Shown here: piece after piece, positions 8,360-17,386 of the stretch
How the letters are laid out: the number at the start of each line of letters is the position of its first letter
How positions within the stretch are numbered: position 1 is the first letter of the stretch
The notes under the pieces: generated by a model
The model's database searches: none
What the model saw: the letters and a program-made list of their open reading frames with translations, nothing else
Told to the model about the DNA's origin: nothing
Assembly (NCBI GenBank): GCA_965221455.1
Contig: OZ244890.1
Coordinates: 992,001 to 1,056,000, forward strand
Direction: 5' to 3'
DNA: 64,000 bases
Source of the DNA: SMWN01 sp965221455
GTDB lineage: Bacteria; Pseudomonadota; Gammaproteobacteria; Eutrophobiales; Eutrophobiaceae
Translations under genes and position numbers: made by a program

Positions 8360-9658
8360 TTATACGTCGATATCTGATCCCCCATGCTGCATTCGCTGCG
8401 TAATGGCTTTGTTAACAAGTCCTTCAACTGTGTCCGCCATATTGTTCAACTTAACTCTCTGCATAAAATGCACTGGTCCCAGTTGGTGAAATAATTTTCC
8501 AAATGCCTCATCGGCAAAGCTGCTTGATACCACCGGTACACCATCAAAATCTATTACAACCTGGGTGGCTCCAGACATATTTAACAGGTTGTACAGCTTC
8601 TGTCGAAGTGGGCGGCCAGAAACACGACTCCCAAAGGACTGACATTCCTCGGTGAGAATAAAGTCAATGGGCTTTCCATCTTCCGCCTCATATACTGTTT
8701 CTACATAGTCAACTGGCACATAAGGTTTTCCACCGAAATGGAGCGCATCTTTGAGTAAAGATGGATCAGTAAAATCAATAGTTGCAACGATTAGCGTGCC
8801 AGAATAAGGAATCCTTTGGTTTGATATCGCTAAACCCTTTTTAGAATTATATTCCAACCTGGCATGCCCCGAATCAACTTGAAAGTAGCCATTAGATTTG
8901 CTACATACGCGGTAAGTACCGAACAATCCATTACCTTGACCGATGTTCGCATCACGGGTTACGCCTTCTCGAATGGCTTTATCGAGAGCATCCGTGTCTG
9001 ACGTAATTTCTGTTCGGCTGTCTTTCAGAGTTTCAGGTATTCCAACTCCTGCATCGGCAACGACGAATTGAATGCTTCTAGTCTTCTTCTCAAACGTGGA
9101 AACCTGCACCAATCCGCCAATTGATGATTTTGAATGCAGCAGAACATTGTCAGTTATTTCATTAATTGCCCATTCAAATGCTGCTAAATTAGATCTCTGT
9201 AGGTCAGGTAAAACACCAAGAATAGTATTTACGATTCGATTGACAGCATTTTGCTGTTCTCCAGGTGTTGTGTATCTGGTGGCTGGAATTCGCGAGTGAC
9301 CACGAAAACGCGATAGATCAAACTTGCGAGGATCTAGAAAATAGCCCCAGTTTGTGTTGCGAAAAAGATTTGATAGCTTCGTATTCTTGGGTGGTATCAA
9401 TTCTATCTCAATGCCTGCTTCCCGATATGCAATTACTTGAGCGCAAACTGTAAGCATCGAATTCTGAAATGCGGATGTACAGTCAGACATATCTATAATC
9501 AATTCCGGATATCCTGCTTTCTCTATGCAATGATGAATGTTAGCCAATAGAAAGTGGAAATCGGTCAAATCACCTGAAACATAAATTGTGTTGTCATTCC
9601 GCGATATTTCAGTCATTGGTTTAGCGTTTTTGACGTATAATTGAGGGTTGTAAGACAC
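8360..9658 (-). CDS. STAS-like / GHKL ATPase / DUF4325-like regulator
   Basis: 432 residues in three parts. Residues 1-110 look like a STAS-type domain (YVSGDLTDFHFLL, ELIIDMSDCTSAFQNSML). Residues about 155-280 are a GHKL histidine-kinase-type ATPase with N-box EWAINEITDNVLLHS, G1 box DAGVGIP and G2 box GQGNGLFG. Residues about 340-432 resemble a DUF4325/STAS-like domain (VVIDFDGVPVVSSSFADEAFG). No kinase phosphoacceptor histidine or receiver is seen. The fold combination resembles anti-sigma switching modules, but its genetic setting here is a defence-type cassette. The start is a GTG at 9658; an internal ATG, about 14 codons later, is an alternative. Confidence 0.75.
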   Translation of the reverse strand: MSYNPQLYVKNAKPMTEISRNDNTIYVSGDLTDFHFLLANIHHCIEKAGYPELIIDMSDCTSAFQNSMLTVCAQVIAYREAGIEIELIPPKNTKLSNLFRNTNWGYFLDPRKFDLSRFRGHSRIPATRYTTPGEQQNAVNRIVNTILGVLPDLQRSNLAAFEWAINEITDNVLLHSKSSIGGLVQVSTFEKKTRSIQFVVADAGVGIPETLKDSRTEITSDTDALDKAIREGVTRDANIGQGNGLFGTYRVCSKSNGYFQVDSGHARLEYNSKKGLAISNQRIPYSGTLIVATIDFTDPSLLKDALHFGGKPYVPVDYVETVYEAEDGKPIDFILTEECQSFGSRVSGRPLRQKLYNLLNMSGATQVVIDFDGVPVVSSSFADEAFGKLFHQLGPVHFMQRVKLNNMADTVEGLVNKAITQRMQHGGSDIDV

Positions 9659-9691
9659 TTCGTCCGATAATGTATTATATATCTCAAAGTG

Positions 9692-9823
9692 GACATGGTG
9701 AAAAACTTTCTTGTTTCAATAAAGATGTATGTTTGATTCATGTATGGTGATTCTATATATAGTGCCCACTTGACCATTTTTAACATGTTACTCTCCGGGG
9801 TCCCGCAGTTTTCAAGGTCAAAG
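9692..9823 (-). repeat. Array leader repeat, copy 2 (head of array A)
   Basis: The minus strand reads ATATATAGAATCACCATACA, then TGAATCAAACATACATCTTT and ATTGAAACAAGAAAGTTTTT up to CACCATG. Beyond the core shared by all three copies, copy 2 also matches copy 3 for about 60 further bases (CCACTTGACCATTTTTAA; GGTCAA near 9815). It lies upstream of the STAS/GHKL gene and at the junction with chromosomal msrA. Confidence 0.75.
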
Positions 9824-9966
9824 TATGCAGGTTCGCAAACCCAAACGTCTACCGCTTGTATTCACTTAAAATGAAGTTAAACATGTCATCAGCAATGAAC
9901 TCTTCCTGATAAATTTGTCGATATACAAAGTTATCAATTGAATAACCTCATCGCAGGAAAAATAAT

Positions 9967-10581
9967 ATGACATCCACAAAAACGGCGGCTTGCTTTACCT
10001 TGATGCTTTCCCTGTTCACAACGGTATTGCCACTCTCTGCGACAGCTCAAGATGCTAATCAAGAGACCGCTATTGCAACATTTGCCGGTGGTTGCTTTTG
10101 GTGTATGGAAAAGCCCTTCGATGAACTAAAAGGCGTGATATCCAGCACTTCCGGTTACACCGGCGGACGGACAAAAAACCCGACGTATAAAACAACTTCC
10201 GCAGGGAATACCGGGCACACAGAGGCCGTTGAAATCGTCTATGATCCCGCACAAATAAGCTATGAAAAGCTGCTTGACATTTTCTGGCACAATATTGATC
10301 CAACCACACCGGATCAGCAGTTTTGTGATCGTGGCAATCAATACCGATCAGAAATATTTTATCATGATGATCAGCAAAAACAGCTGGCTGACGCATCCAA
10401 ATCCTCACTCAACAAAAGCAAGACTTTCAAGGAGGAAATTGTGACGCAAGTAACCAAAGCGTCCATATTCTATCCTGCAGAGGATTATCACCAGGATTAT
10501 TATAAGAAAAATCCTGTTCGATACAGATATTACAGATACGGCTGTGGTAGGGACAAACGACTGAAAGAGCTATGGGGGTAA
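9967..10581 (+). CDS. msrA: Periplasmic peptide-methionine (S)-S-oxide reductase
   Basis: 204 residues with a cleavable signal peptide (cleavage near ATAQD, residue 27). The MsrA domain starts with ATFAGGCFWCMEKPFDEL, in which the first cysteine is the nucleophile, followed by GYTGG and EVIYDP-like EAVEIVYDP, and a C-terminal AEDYHQDYYKKNP. A C-terminal cysteine in YGCGRD is the likely resolving residue. It reduces methionine-S-sulfoxide in exported proteins after oxidative damage. A single gene, first of the chromosomal stretch after array A. Confidence 0.95.
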   Translation: MTSTKTAACFTLMLSLFTTVLPLSATAQDANQETAIATFAGGCFWCMEKPFDELKGVISSTSGYTGGRTKNPTYKTTSAGNTGHTEAVEIVYDPAQISYEKLLDIFWHNIDPTTPDQQFCDRGNQYRSEIFYHDDQQKQLADASKSSLNKSKTFKEEIVTQVTKASIFYPAEDYHQDYYKKNPVRYRYYRYGCGRDKRLKELWG

Positions 10582-10617
10582 TAAAAACACCAGGCTGTAA
10601 CAGTTACCATGAAGACT

Positions 10618-11625
10618 TCAGAATAATAAATACTCGAAGAATGCCTGGCTCCAGTCTCCACGTCTATCCAGAACAAAACGTGTTAATTCCTTAATCATAA
10701 TATCCGAGTTGGAACGCAGCTCGTCGAACTCAGGCAACTCCATACTGTGCAATTCTTCCAATGATTCAGGTTTGGCTTCGACTAATATATTCCTGACTTT
10801 GGATGAATTCATTCTCGTCATAAATACTTCATAGGCATCAAGCAAAATATTAAATCCATCATCATTGTTCAACGTATAGATGTGTTCAATTCTCTGCAGA
10901 GGCGTCAATAAAAGATGCTCTTGTAACCAGCTTATTTTATCTTTCTTCTCCTTGCTGCATTCTCCCAACAAGAAGACCAGGGCGGCAAACATAAGAATAC
11001 GACTATTTCGTAATTTGGTATTACGCATATACCAACTATCGACAGAGTCATGTGATAAATTAAACTGCTGCCATGCAGAATAGGATCTGAAATAACGAAT
11101 TAAATCATTCAGAAGATAAACCCATTCTTTCTTCTGATCATATATTAGGAAACCCGCCGCATAGCGTTCAAGCACGCCTGATATTAATTTCTGAAAATAT
11201 TCATCGCCATAAACAGGTTTGGCATCAAGCAATACCTGCATCCGCTTACCAAAAATATTTTTATCATCTGCAATCACTCCCAAGGTATTATGATCACAAA
11301 TCTGACCGTAACTTGATGGCGTGACATAAATACCTGTTGATTTTGGCAAAGCTAATCCCAGTGGATCCAATGCATGCCATACCGCCTGCATGGCTTTTTG
11401 GCAACGTGTCGGGTTATTAATCGCATCATCATCGACCAACACAATCAGATCAGCATCAGAATGTGGCATGCCTTCCAAACGACCAAACGACCCGGACGCG
11501 ATAACAAGAGAGATCTCCGGTGCGGTATCAACAAGTGCTGTTAAACACTGCTTCATCTGCAGCAGTATATTGTTTGACCAGTTCTGTGCGTAAGCAAGTG
11601 TGGGATGTCTATCGGGATCGAACAT
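10618..11625 (-). CDS. Nucleotidyltransferase-domain protein
   Basis: 335 residues. A Pol-beta-type nucleotidyltransferase signature is present as ASGSFGRLEGMPHSDADLIV (residues about 42-61), giving G-S, R and the D-x-D metal-binding pair. The rest is a mostly helical region resembling the C-terminal part of GlnD/DUF294-type proteins. The substrate is unknown; such proteins add nucleotides to proteins or small molecules. It lies alone, convergent with msrA. Confidence 0.65.
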   Translation of the reverse strand: MFDPDRHPTLAYAQNWSNNILLQMKQCLTALVDTAPEISLVIASGSFGRLEGMPHSDADLIVLVDDDAINNPTRCQKAMQAVWHALDPLGLALPKSTGIYVTPSSYGQICDHNTLGVIADDKNIFGKRMQVLLDAKPVYGDEYFQKLISGVLERYAAGFLIYDQKKEWVYLLNDLIRYFRSYSAWQQFNLSHDSVDSWYMRNTKLRNSRILMFAALVFLLGECSKEKKDKISWLQEHLLLTPLQRIEHIYTLNNDDGFNILLDAYEVFMTRMNSSKVRNILVEAKPESLEELHSMELPEFDELRSNSDIMIKELTRFVLDRRGDWSQAFFEYLLF

Positions 11626-12216
11626 AATGATATATCGGGCTTTTAACTTGATTTAATGCGGATGCATTACCTATGTCTACATCATGTAGGCAAGCATCAC
11701 CTTGTGGTACACCAAATCTTCCAGATTTTTCCATTCATGATAAAAATTCCACAGAGTGACACGAACCACTCAACATGAAAAAGCCTGCTAACCGATAATA
11801 AACGAATCAAGAGAGCACTATCATGATCGGGTTATGACTACTGCTTTGTACCACCTTATATCGATTCTTTTGTGGTCCATATGCAATAAACCAGAACAAT
11901 ACCCGAAGCAAAATTCACTCCTGTCTTGCAACAATATAAGGTATGGTCAATACGGATGACACATCAATAACAAAACCTTGTTACCCCACTCATGATCATT
12001 ATCAATTAATGATCATCAAATGGATTAAGATTTGCCGGAACATCAATTCGACCTGTAGCTATAAGCCGCAGACACCGTTTCAACAAAGCGGGACGCTTAA
12101 TAAGGTAGAAACGCACGCAGCAAACGTTGAATATCTACATGTGTGATCTTTTCCTGATTGGGTTATGGATGGCAAAACGCATCCCTGCGTAGTTGTACCC
12201 TGACTCTATCCCAATT
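11626..12216. other. 591-base region without a recognised gene
   Basis: No frame has a recognisable protein, and no RNA gene or strong repeat is seen. One plus-strand frame of 67 codons (11943-12146) has no family features. Confidence 0.5.
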
Positions 12217-12549
12217 TTAATCTGCCAGCGCTTTACCGGATTTAAGCATCACTGCGCGTACTGATTTTGATGCAGGTTTTGCCTTAATCATAATTTCTTC
12301 ACCGGTAAACGGGTTGCGGCCTGGACGAGCCTTGGTTGCCGGTTTATTCACAGTCTTCATCTTTATACCCAAATCAGGCACCATGAATACACCACAACTG
12401 CGTGGTTTCAGGTGGCGTTCAGCCTGAACAGCTAATGAGGCCAACACTGCTTTTACATCAACCTTTGAAACTCCTGTTGCTTCTGAGATCTCGGCTACGA
12501 TTTGTGATTTGGTTTGCTTCTCTTTGAAAGCGCTTGTTTTTGCTGACAT
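12217..12549 (-). CDS. HU/IHF-family DNA-binding protein
   Basis: 110 residues, slightly longer than HU (about 90). An N-terminal helical part contains KSQIVAEISEATGVSKVDVK. The DNA-binding arm is recognisable as GRNPFTGEEIMIKAKPASKS, the hallmark of the HU family. The protein bends DNA and contributes to nucleoid structure. An N-terminal extension of about 12 residues and a Lys-rich segment (NKPATKARPGRN) distinguish it from standard HU. Single gene. Confidence 0.92.
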   Translation of the reverse strand: MSAKTSAFKEKQTKSQIVAEISEATGVSKVDVKAVLASLAVQAERHLKPRSCGVFMVPDLGIKMKTVNKPATKARPGRNPFTGEEIMIKAKPASKSVRAVMLKSGKALAD

Positions 12550-13020
12550 AGCTGCTCCTGTATTTATCGTTTTGTGAGTTCATTCACGGGTTTACCAGGC
12601 CGGTATTTTAACAGGATTATTCACAATAATAACCTGCGTCTGTAAATTTATTTACGAAGTTCATAAATAAAGTAGCATGAATAATGACGGCCGCCTTGTA
12701 CTGGAAATAATGGATTATCATGATTGAGTGCTAATCTTGAAGATAGTCAATTGATATATGAGCGAAACCTTTTGCTGTTGGCCACAGATGTCTCGTGAGT
12801 ATTTTCCTCGTTTAGTATTTGATCAGCAACAGACAAATTTCACTATGACCAAAGAATACATTATCACCCGATCCTGTGGAAGAATCCTGTAGCCATATCA
12901 TCATCAAAAAACTTGCTCGCAAGTAAACCGGAAGACAGCGAAATTGCTGAGCCGCCTACAAATTTTCCAACTGACTTTAATCAGCTTCGAAACCGATGCA
13001 TCTGCCTCATATTTGCGATA
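12550..13020. other. 471-base region without a recognised gene
   Basis: The region holds the promoter area of the HU-like gene (minus direction) and the downstream flank of tRNA-Arg. No protein family, repeat or RNA signal was recognised. Confidence 0.5.
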
Positions 13021-13097
13021 TGGCGCGCCCGACAGGATTCGAACCTGTGGCCTTTGGCTTCGGAAACCAACACTCTATCCAACTGAGCTACGGGCGC
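13021..13097 (-). tRNA. tRNA-Arg (CCG)
   Basis: The minus strand folds as a complete cloverleaf of 77 bases. The acceptor GCGCCCG pairs with CGGGCGC, the D-arm is GCTCAGTTGGATAGAG, the anticodon arm is TTGGT-TTCCGAA-GCCAA with anticodon CCG, and the T-arm is CAGGTTCGAATCCTG. CCA is encoded. It reads CGG codons. Confidence 0.95.
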
Positions 13098-13393
13098 TTA
13101 AACAATACTTCTCGCTGTCAACACCTGCGAAGACGTAAATTACCGACGTTTCCCACTTTCTGCATCTCTGCAGTCGCATCCATCCGCACCCCAATGCTTA
13201 TAACTAAGGGGATGCAAATGCTTTATAAAAGCACGAAAATGGTACCCTCTCATCCATTTGGCGTCCAGGCACAGTTTTCTTGCACAATAAGTACAGGTAT
13301 ACTGCCCGCGACAAGCATTACAAAATATTAAAAACAACAATTCGTGACAAATCAACTTTATTCTTGTCGCTGTTGGTCGCCGGAGAGTAAGAA

Positions 13394-13897
13394 ATGAGTC
13401 AAGAACAAGATAAAGCATTTTTTAGAAATTTCACCTTCATCCTGATTATGTTGGCTCTATTGATGGCTACTTTCATGTCCCTTGGGATTATATTTGGCGG
13501 TTTCACCGAGTCTCCTGCAAAAGTTACCGCTGCAGTCATGAAGAACACGGAACCGGTAGGTCAAATGCGCATGCAAGGGGATGAGCCTGAAGCAGTCTTC
13601 GTTGTGGAAGAATCCGCAACAACAGCGACCGGCGGCGGGGAGCATGTCGGCAAAACTGTTTACGAAGGTCTCTGTGTTGCCTGTCACGGCTCCGGTATTC
13701 CGGGGATCCCTCAGCTGGGAGATGTGGATGCCTGGGCTCCTCGTATTGAGCAGGGGAATGCCATGCTCCATGATCGCGCCATTAACGGGTACACTGGTAA
13801 TTCGGGCATGCCAATGCCAGCCAGGGGCGGTGATCCTTCGCTAAGCGATGATGATGTGAAAGCTGCGGTGGATTATATGGTCGCAAATAGTCAGTAA
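13394..13897 (+). CDS. Membrane-anchored cytochrome c5-type protein
   Basis: 167 residues. An N-terminal membrane anchor (residues about 12-36) is followed by a linker and one class I heme domain with YEGLCVACHGSGIPGIPQLG (CxxCH at about 95-99). A methionine axial ligand is likely in SGMPMPARGG, and a final helix is DDDVKAAVDYMV. It is an electron carrier on the periplasmic face; partner oxidases or reductases are not in the window. Single gene with tRNA-Arg behind it. Confidence 0.92.
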   Translation: MSQEQDKAFFRNFTFILIMLALLMATFMSLGIIFGGFTESPAKVTAAVMKNTEPVGQMRMQGDEPEAVFVVEESATTATGGGEHVGKTVYEGLCVACHGSGIPGIPQLGDVDAWAPRIEQGNAMLHDRAINGYTGNSGMPMPARGGDPSLSDDDVKAAVDYMVANSQ

Positions 13898-13955
13898 AAT
13901 TAATTTTCCCAAATTACCAAATACCTTTTTCGAGTCCGTTGAATTTAGTCTGCCT

Positions 13956-15062
13956 TTAGTGTCTTAGTGCTTTCATATAAGACTCTTCAGACATCTTGTC
14001 CCAGTCTTCATAAGACTCGCTGAAAGAGGTATAAGCATCATGGATCCTTTTGAATTTTGGATTATCAGCCGCTTCTTCAGCAAGTGTTTCTCGGGTCAGG
14101 CGCTTCAACTCCGCCAACACTTCAGTGGGAAATTCCAGAACTTCAATATTCTTTTTTGATCGTAAATCTTTCAATGCCGCCTGATTTTTAAATTCCATCC
14201 GTGTATAGATCCATTTACTCACGGCCGCCGCCGCCGTCTCGACAATCAATTGCAGATCTTCAGGTAACTGCACCCAGGCATTGCTGTTGATCATTAGCTC
14301 AAACCCCGTCCCTGGCTCATGCCAGCCTGGAAAATAATAATATCTTGCTGCGCGATTAAGGCCGAGGCGCATATCATGAAAGGGTGCCACCCATTCTGTC
14401 GCGTCAATCGTGCCACGCTCCAATGCGGTATAAACCTCACTACCGGGCAATAACACTGGATTACCGCCGGCGCGTTTTAAAACCTTGCCGCCAAGGCCTG
14501 GAATACGCATGCGTAAGCCTTTGATGTCCGCCAGCGAATTAATCTTTTGATTAAACCAGCCACCCATCTGCACACCCGTATTACCCATCGGCATCGGTAC
14601 CAGATTAAAAGGAGTATAGACTTCTTTCCACAATTCCAGTCCACCACCATGATAGAGCCAGGCATTCATACCTTTAGCTGTCATCCCGAAGGGGACTGAG
14701 GAAAAGAACTGTGCTTCGGGTATTTTCCCCGCCCAGTAATAGGCGGATCCATGACCCATCTCAACGGTTCCCCGCGATACGGCATCAAACACCTGTAATG
14801 GTGGTACAAGTTCTCCGCCCGCATAGACATGAATATCCAATCGACCCTGCGTCATGATCTTCACATCCGCCGCAAATTTTTCCGCGCCTTCCTGGAAAAT
14901 CGGAAAGTTTGCCGGCCAGGTTGTAACCATTTTCCATTTAAATACCTGATCACTTTTCATTTGTGACGCCACTGAAACCTTGCCACTGTCTGATTCACCA
15001 CATGCCACAAGCAAGAGACAAAAGGTTATGCATATCCCAACCAATTTAAACCTGTTCAACAT
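13956..15062 (-). CDS. TRAP transporter substrate-binding lipoprotein (DctP family)
   Basis: 368 residues from ATG 15062. The signal peptide ends in a lipobox LLLVAC (Cys 21), so it is probably a lipoprotein. The DctP fold is shown by ADVKIMTQGRLDIHVYAGGE, the segment GLRMRIPGLGGKVL with the conserved arginine for a carboxylate ligand, and ERGTIDATEWVAPFHD. It delivers a carboxylate substrate to a TRAP permease; the DctQ/DctM subunits are not adjacent here, so they must lie elsewhere or the gene is an orphan. Confidence 0.9.
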   Translation of the reverse strand: MLNRFKLVGICITFCLLLVACGESDSGKVSVASQMKSDQVFKWKMVTTWPANFPIFQEGAEKFAADVKIMTQGRLDIHVYAGGELVPPLQVFDAVSRGTVEMGHGSAYYWAGKIPEAQFFSSVPFGMTAKGMNAWLYHGGGLELWKEVYTPFNLVPMPMGNTGVQMGGWFNQKINSLADIKGLRMRIPGLGGKVLKRAGGNPVLLPGSEVYTALERGTIDATEWVAPFHDMRLGLNRAARYYYFPGWHEPGTGFELMINSNAWVQLPEDLQLIVETAAAAVSKWIYTRMEFKNQAALKDLRSKKNIEVLEFPTEVLAELKRLTRETLAEEAADNPKFKRIHDAYTSFSESYEDWDKMSEESYMKALRH

Positions 15063-15117
15063 ATTATATTCCTGTACATTCCTGATTCGTCTCAATGGGT
15101 ATTCGTTTAGTCATAAT

Positions 15118-17295
15118 TCAAGCGATTTCCAGATTAGCATACTCCGCAACCAACCACTTACTTCCCACCTCTTCAAAGTTGACCTGAATTCTCGTCGTTC
15201 CGCTTGCTCCCTCCAGCTTCAGAATTATACCTGCACCGAACTTGGCATGAATCACACGTTGCCCCAAGGTATAGGATCTTTCAACCGTATCATTCCCGCC
15301 AACGCTGACACTGTGTGATCCGGAACCGGTAAACATCGGTGCAACAACCGATCCACCCATACGCACTTCGTTGATTAATTCGCCGGGCAATTCACCAATA
15401 AAACGTGAGGGTTGCGGATAGTAATCCTGTCCGTGCAAACGTCGGTGCTGTGTGTAAACCATCGTCAGTGCCTTTTCCGCACGCGTCGTTCCAACATAAC
15501 AAAGACGTCTTTCTTCTTCCAGTTGCGTCAAATCTTCCATGCTGCGCTTATGAGGAAATAAACCCTCTTCCATTCCTATTAAATAGACATTGGGAAATTC
15601 CAACCCCTTGGCGGAGTGTAAGGTCATTAAATTCACACAGTCGGAATGCTCTCCCGCCTGAGTCTCGCCGGACTCCAGCGCCGCGTGAGCAAGAAAGGCT
15701 TGCAATGGTTGCATATCTTTTAGCTCCTCTTCGTCAGCATTAAATGCACCTGCAGCGTTGACAAGTTCTTCCATATTCTCAATACGAGCTAAACCACGTT
15801 CGCCTTTTTCCTTGCGATAATGTTCAATCAGGCCGCTGGCTTTAATCGTATTATCCACCACTTCATCCAAAGGCAAATCTTTATTGTCGCTCATGTTCTT
15901 AATCAGCGTCATAAACCCCTGCAACGCATTTAAAGCACGTGCGCTTAACAGTTTATTACCCAAAATATTTTGCGCAGCTTGCCACAGTGAACACTTTTCC
16001 CGGCGTGAAATACTTCTCAACTCTTCGACGGTACGCTGGCCGATACCTCTGGTCGGCGTATTTATAATACGTTCAAACGAAACATCATCTTCCTGAAATG
16101 TTGATAAGCGTACATACGCCAATGCATCTTTAATCTCGGCACGTTCATAGAATCGCATACCGCCATAAACACGATAAGGAATACCGGCACGCATCAAGCC
16201 TTCCTCAATCACACGCGACTGGGCACTGACGCGATATAAAACGGCGCTATCCTTGTAGCGACCTTCATTACTTTTCCAGTCTGAAATTTTTTCGACAACA
16301 TAGCGGGCTTCGTCGTGTTCATTATAAGCGCTATATAAGGAAATCTTTTCACCGGCATCACCATCAGTCCATAATTTTTTGCCCAAACGTGAATGATTAT
16401 TTGCAATGAGTGCATTGGCTGCGTTTAATATATTCGCGGTAGAACGATAATTTTGTTCAAGCTTGATGAGCAAGGGATTTGAAAAATCTTTTTTAAATTG
16501 TTGCATGTTCTCAACACGCGCACCACGCCAACTGTAGATCGATTGATCATCATCGCCAACGGCAAAAAGAGAAGTTTTATCCCCCGTCAACAATCTTAGC
16601 CAGGCATATTGCAAGGCATTGGTATCCTGAAATTCATCGACCAATACATGTTTGAATCGACCACGATATTGGTCCAGAATATTTTTCTGATCGCGAAACA
16701 ACTCATGCGCACGCAATAACAGTTCCGCAAAATCAACCACGCCGGATCGCTGACAGACATCCTCATACGCCTGATAGATCCGCACCATCCGATACAAATT
16801 ATGATCACCATGATCATTGATGTGTTGTGGTCTCAGCCCATCATCTTTACGTGCGTTGATAAACCATTGCGCTTCACGAGGAGACAAGTTCGATTCATCA
16901 ATTTCCAGTGCACGCAGTACACGACGAATAGTGCGATATTGATCATCACTGTCCAGGATGGTGAAATCCTGAGGTAACCCGGCTTCCTGCCAGTGCGCAC
17001 GTAAAATACGATGAGTTAAACCATGAAAGGTCCCCACCCACATACCACTGGCAGACGCGTCTAATAATGTCTCAATGCGTGAACGCATTTCAGCCGCAGC
17101 TTTATTGGTAAACGTCACCGCCAATATACCAAAAGGACTGGTTTGTCCCGTTTCTACATACCAGGCGATCCGATGCACCAGTACACGTGTCTTGCCGCTA
17201 CCGGCGCCAGCCAGCACCATAATGTTTCCGGGCGGTGCAGCAACAGCTTCGCGTTGTGATGCGTTAAGCGTATCCAGAACCAGAGAAATATCCAT
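15118..17295 (-). CDS. uvrD: DNA helicase II
   Basis: 725 residues from ATG 17295 (MDISLVLDTLNASQREAV), the normal UvrD length; an upstream ATG would add 31 unrelated residues. Superfamily 1 motifs: Walker A AGAGSGKTRVL, motif II VDEFQDTN, motif III VGDDDQSIYSWRGA, motif IV LEQNYRS, motif V TLHSAKGLEF, motif VI YVGTTRAEKAL. The C-terminal GQRVIHAKFGAGIILKLEG region is typical of UvrD. It unwinds DNA 3'-5' in nucleotide excision and mismatch repair. Confidence 0.97.
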   Translation of the reverse strand: MDISLVLDTLNASQREAVAAPPGNIMVLAGAGSGKTRVLVHRIAWYVETGQTSPFGILAVTFTNKAAAEMRSRIETLLDASASGMWVGTFHGLTHRILRAHWQEAGLPQDFTILDSDDQYRTIRRVLRALEIDESNLSPREAQWFINARKDDGLRPQHINDHGDHNLYRMVRIYQAYEDVCQRSGVVDFAELLLRAHELFRDQKNILDQYRGRFKHVLVDEFQDTNALQYAWLRLLTGDKTSLFAVGDDDQSIYSWRGARVENMQQFKKDFSNPLLIKLEQNYRSTANILNAANALIANNHSRLGKKLWTDGDAGEKISLYSAYNEHDEARYVVEKISDWKSNEGRYKDSAVLYRVSAQSRVIEEGLMRAGIPYRVYGGMRFYERAEIKDALAYVRLSTFQEDDVSFERIINTPTRGIGQRTVEELRSISRREKCSLWQAAQNILGNKLLSARALNALQGFMTLIKNMSDNKDLPLDEVVDNTIKASGLIEHYRKEKGERGLARIENMEELVNAAGAFNADEEELKDMQPLQAFLAHAALESGETQAGEHSDCVNLMTLHSAKGLEFPNVYLIGMEEGLFPHKRSMEDLTQLEEERRLCYVGTTRAEKALTMVYTQHRRLHGQDYYPQPSRFIGELPGELINEVRMGGSVVAPMFTGSGSHSVSVGGNDTVERSYTLGQRVIHAKFGAGIILKLEGASGTTRIQVNFEEVGSKWLVAEYANLEIA

Positions 17296-17386
17296 AGCGA
17301 CGGATATTAACAAACCTTTAATATTTATGGATGTTAATATTCGCCTTTGTTTTAAACCACGATAAAGGCACAGGATAAAAGCATTC

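Noticed and set aside
11943..12146. A 67-codon frame in the gap before the HU-like gene
   Set aside because: No ribosome site, no family features and no neighbours that suggest a gene.
12944..13331. Plus-strand frames crossing 13021-13097
   Set aside because: They overlap the tRNA-Arg gene on the other strand, a common source of false proteins.
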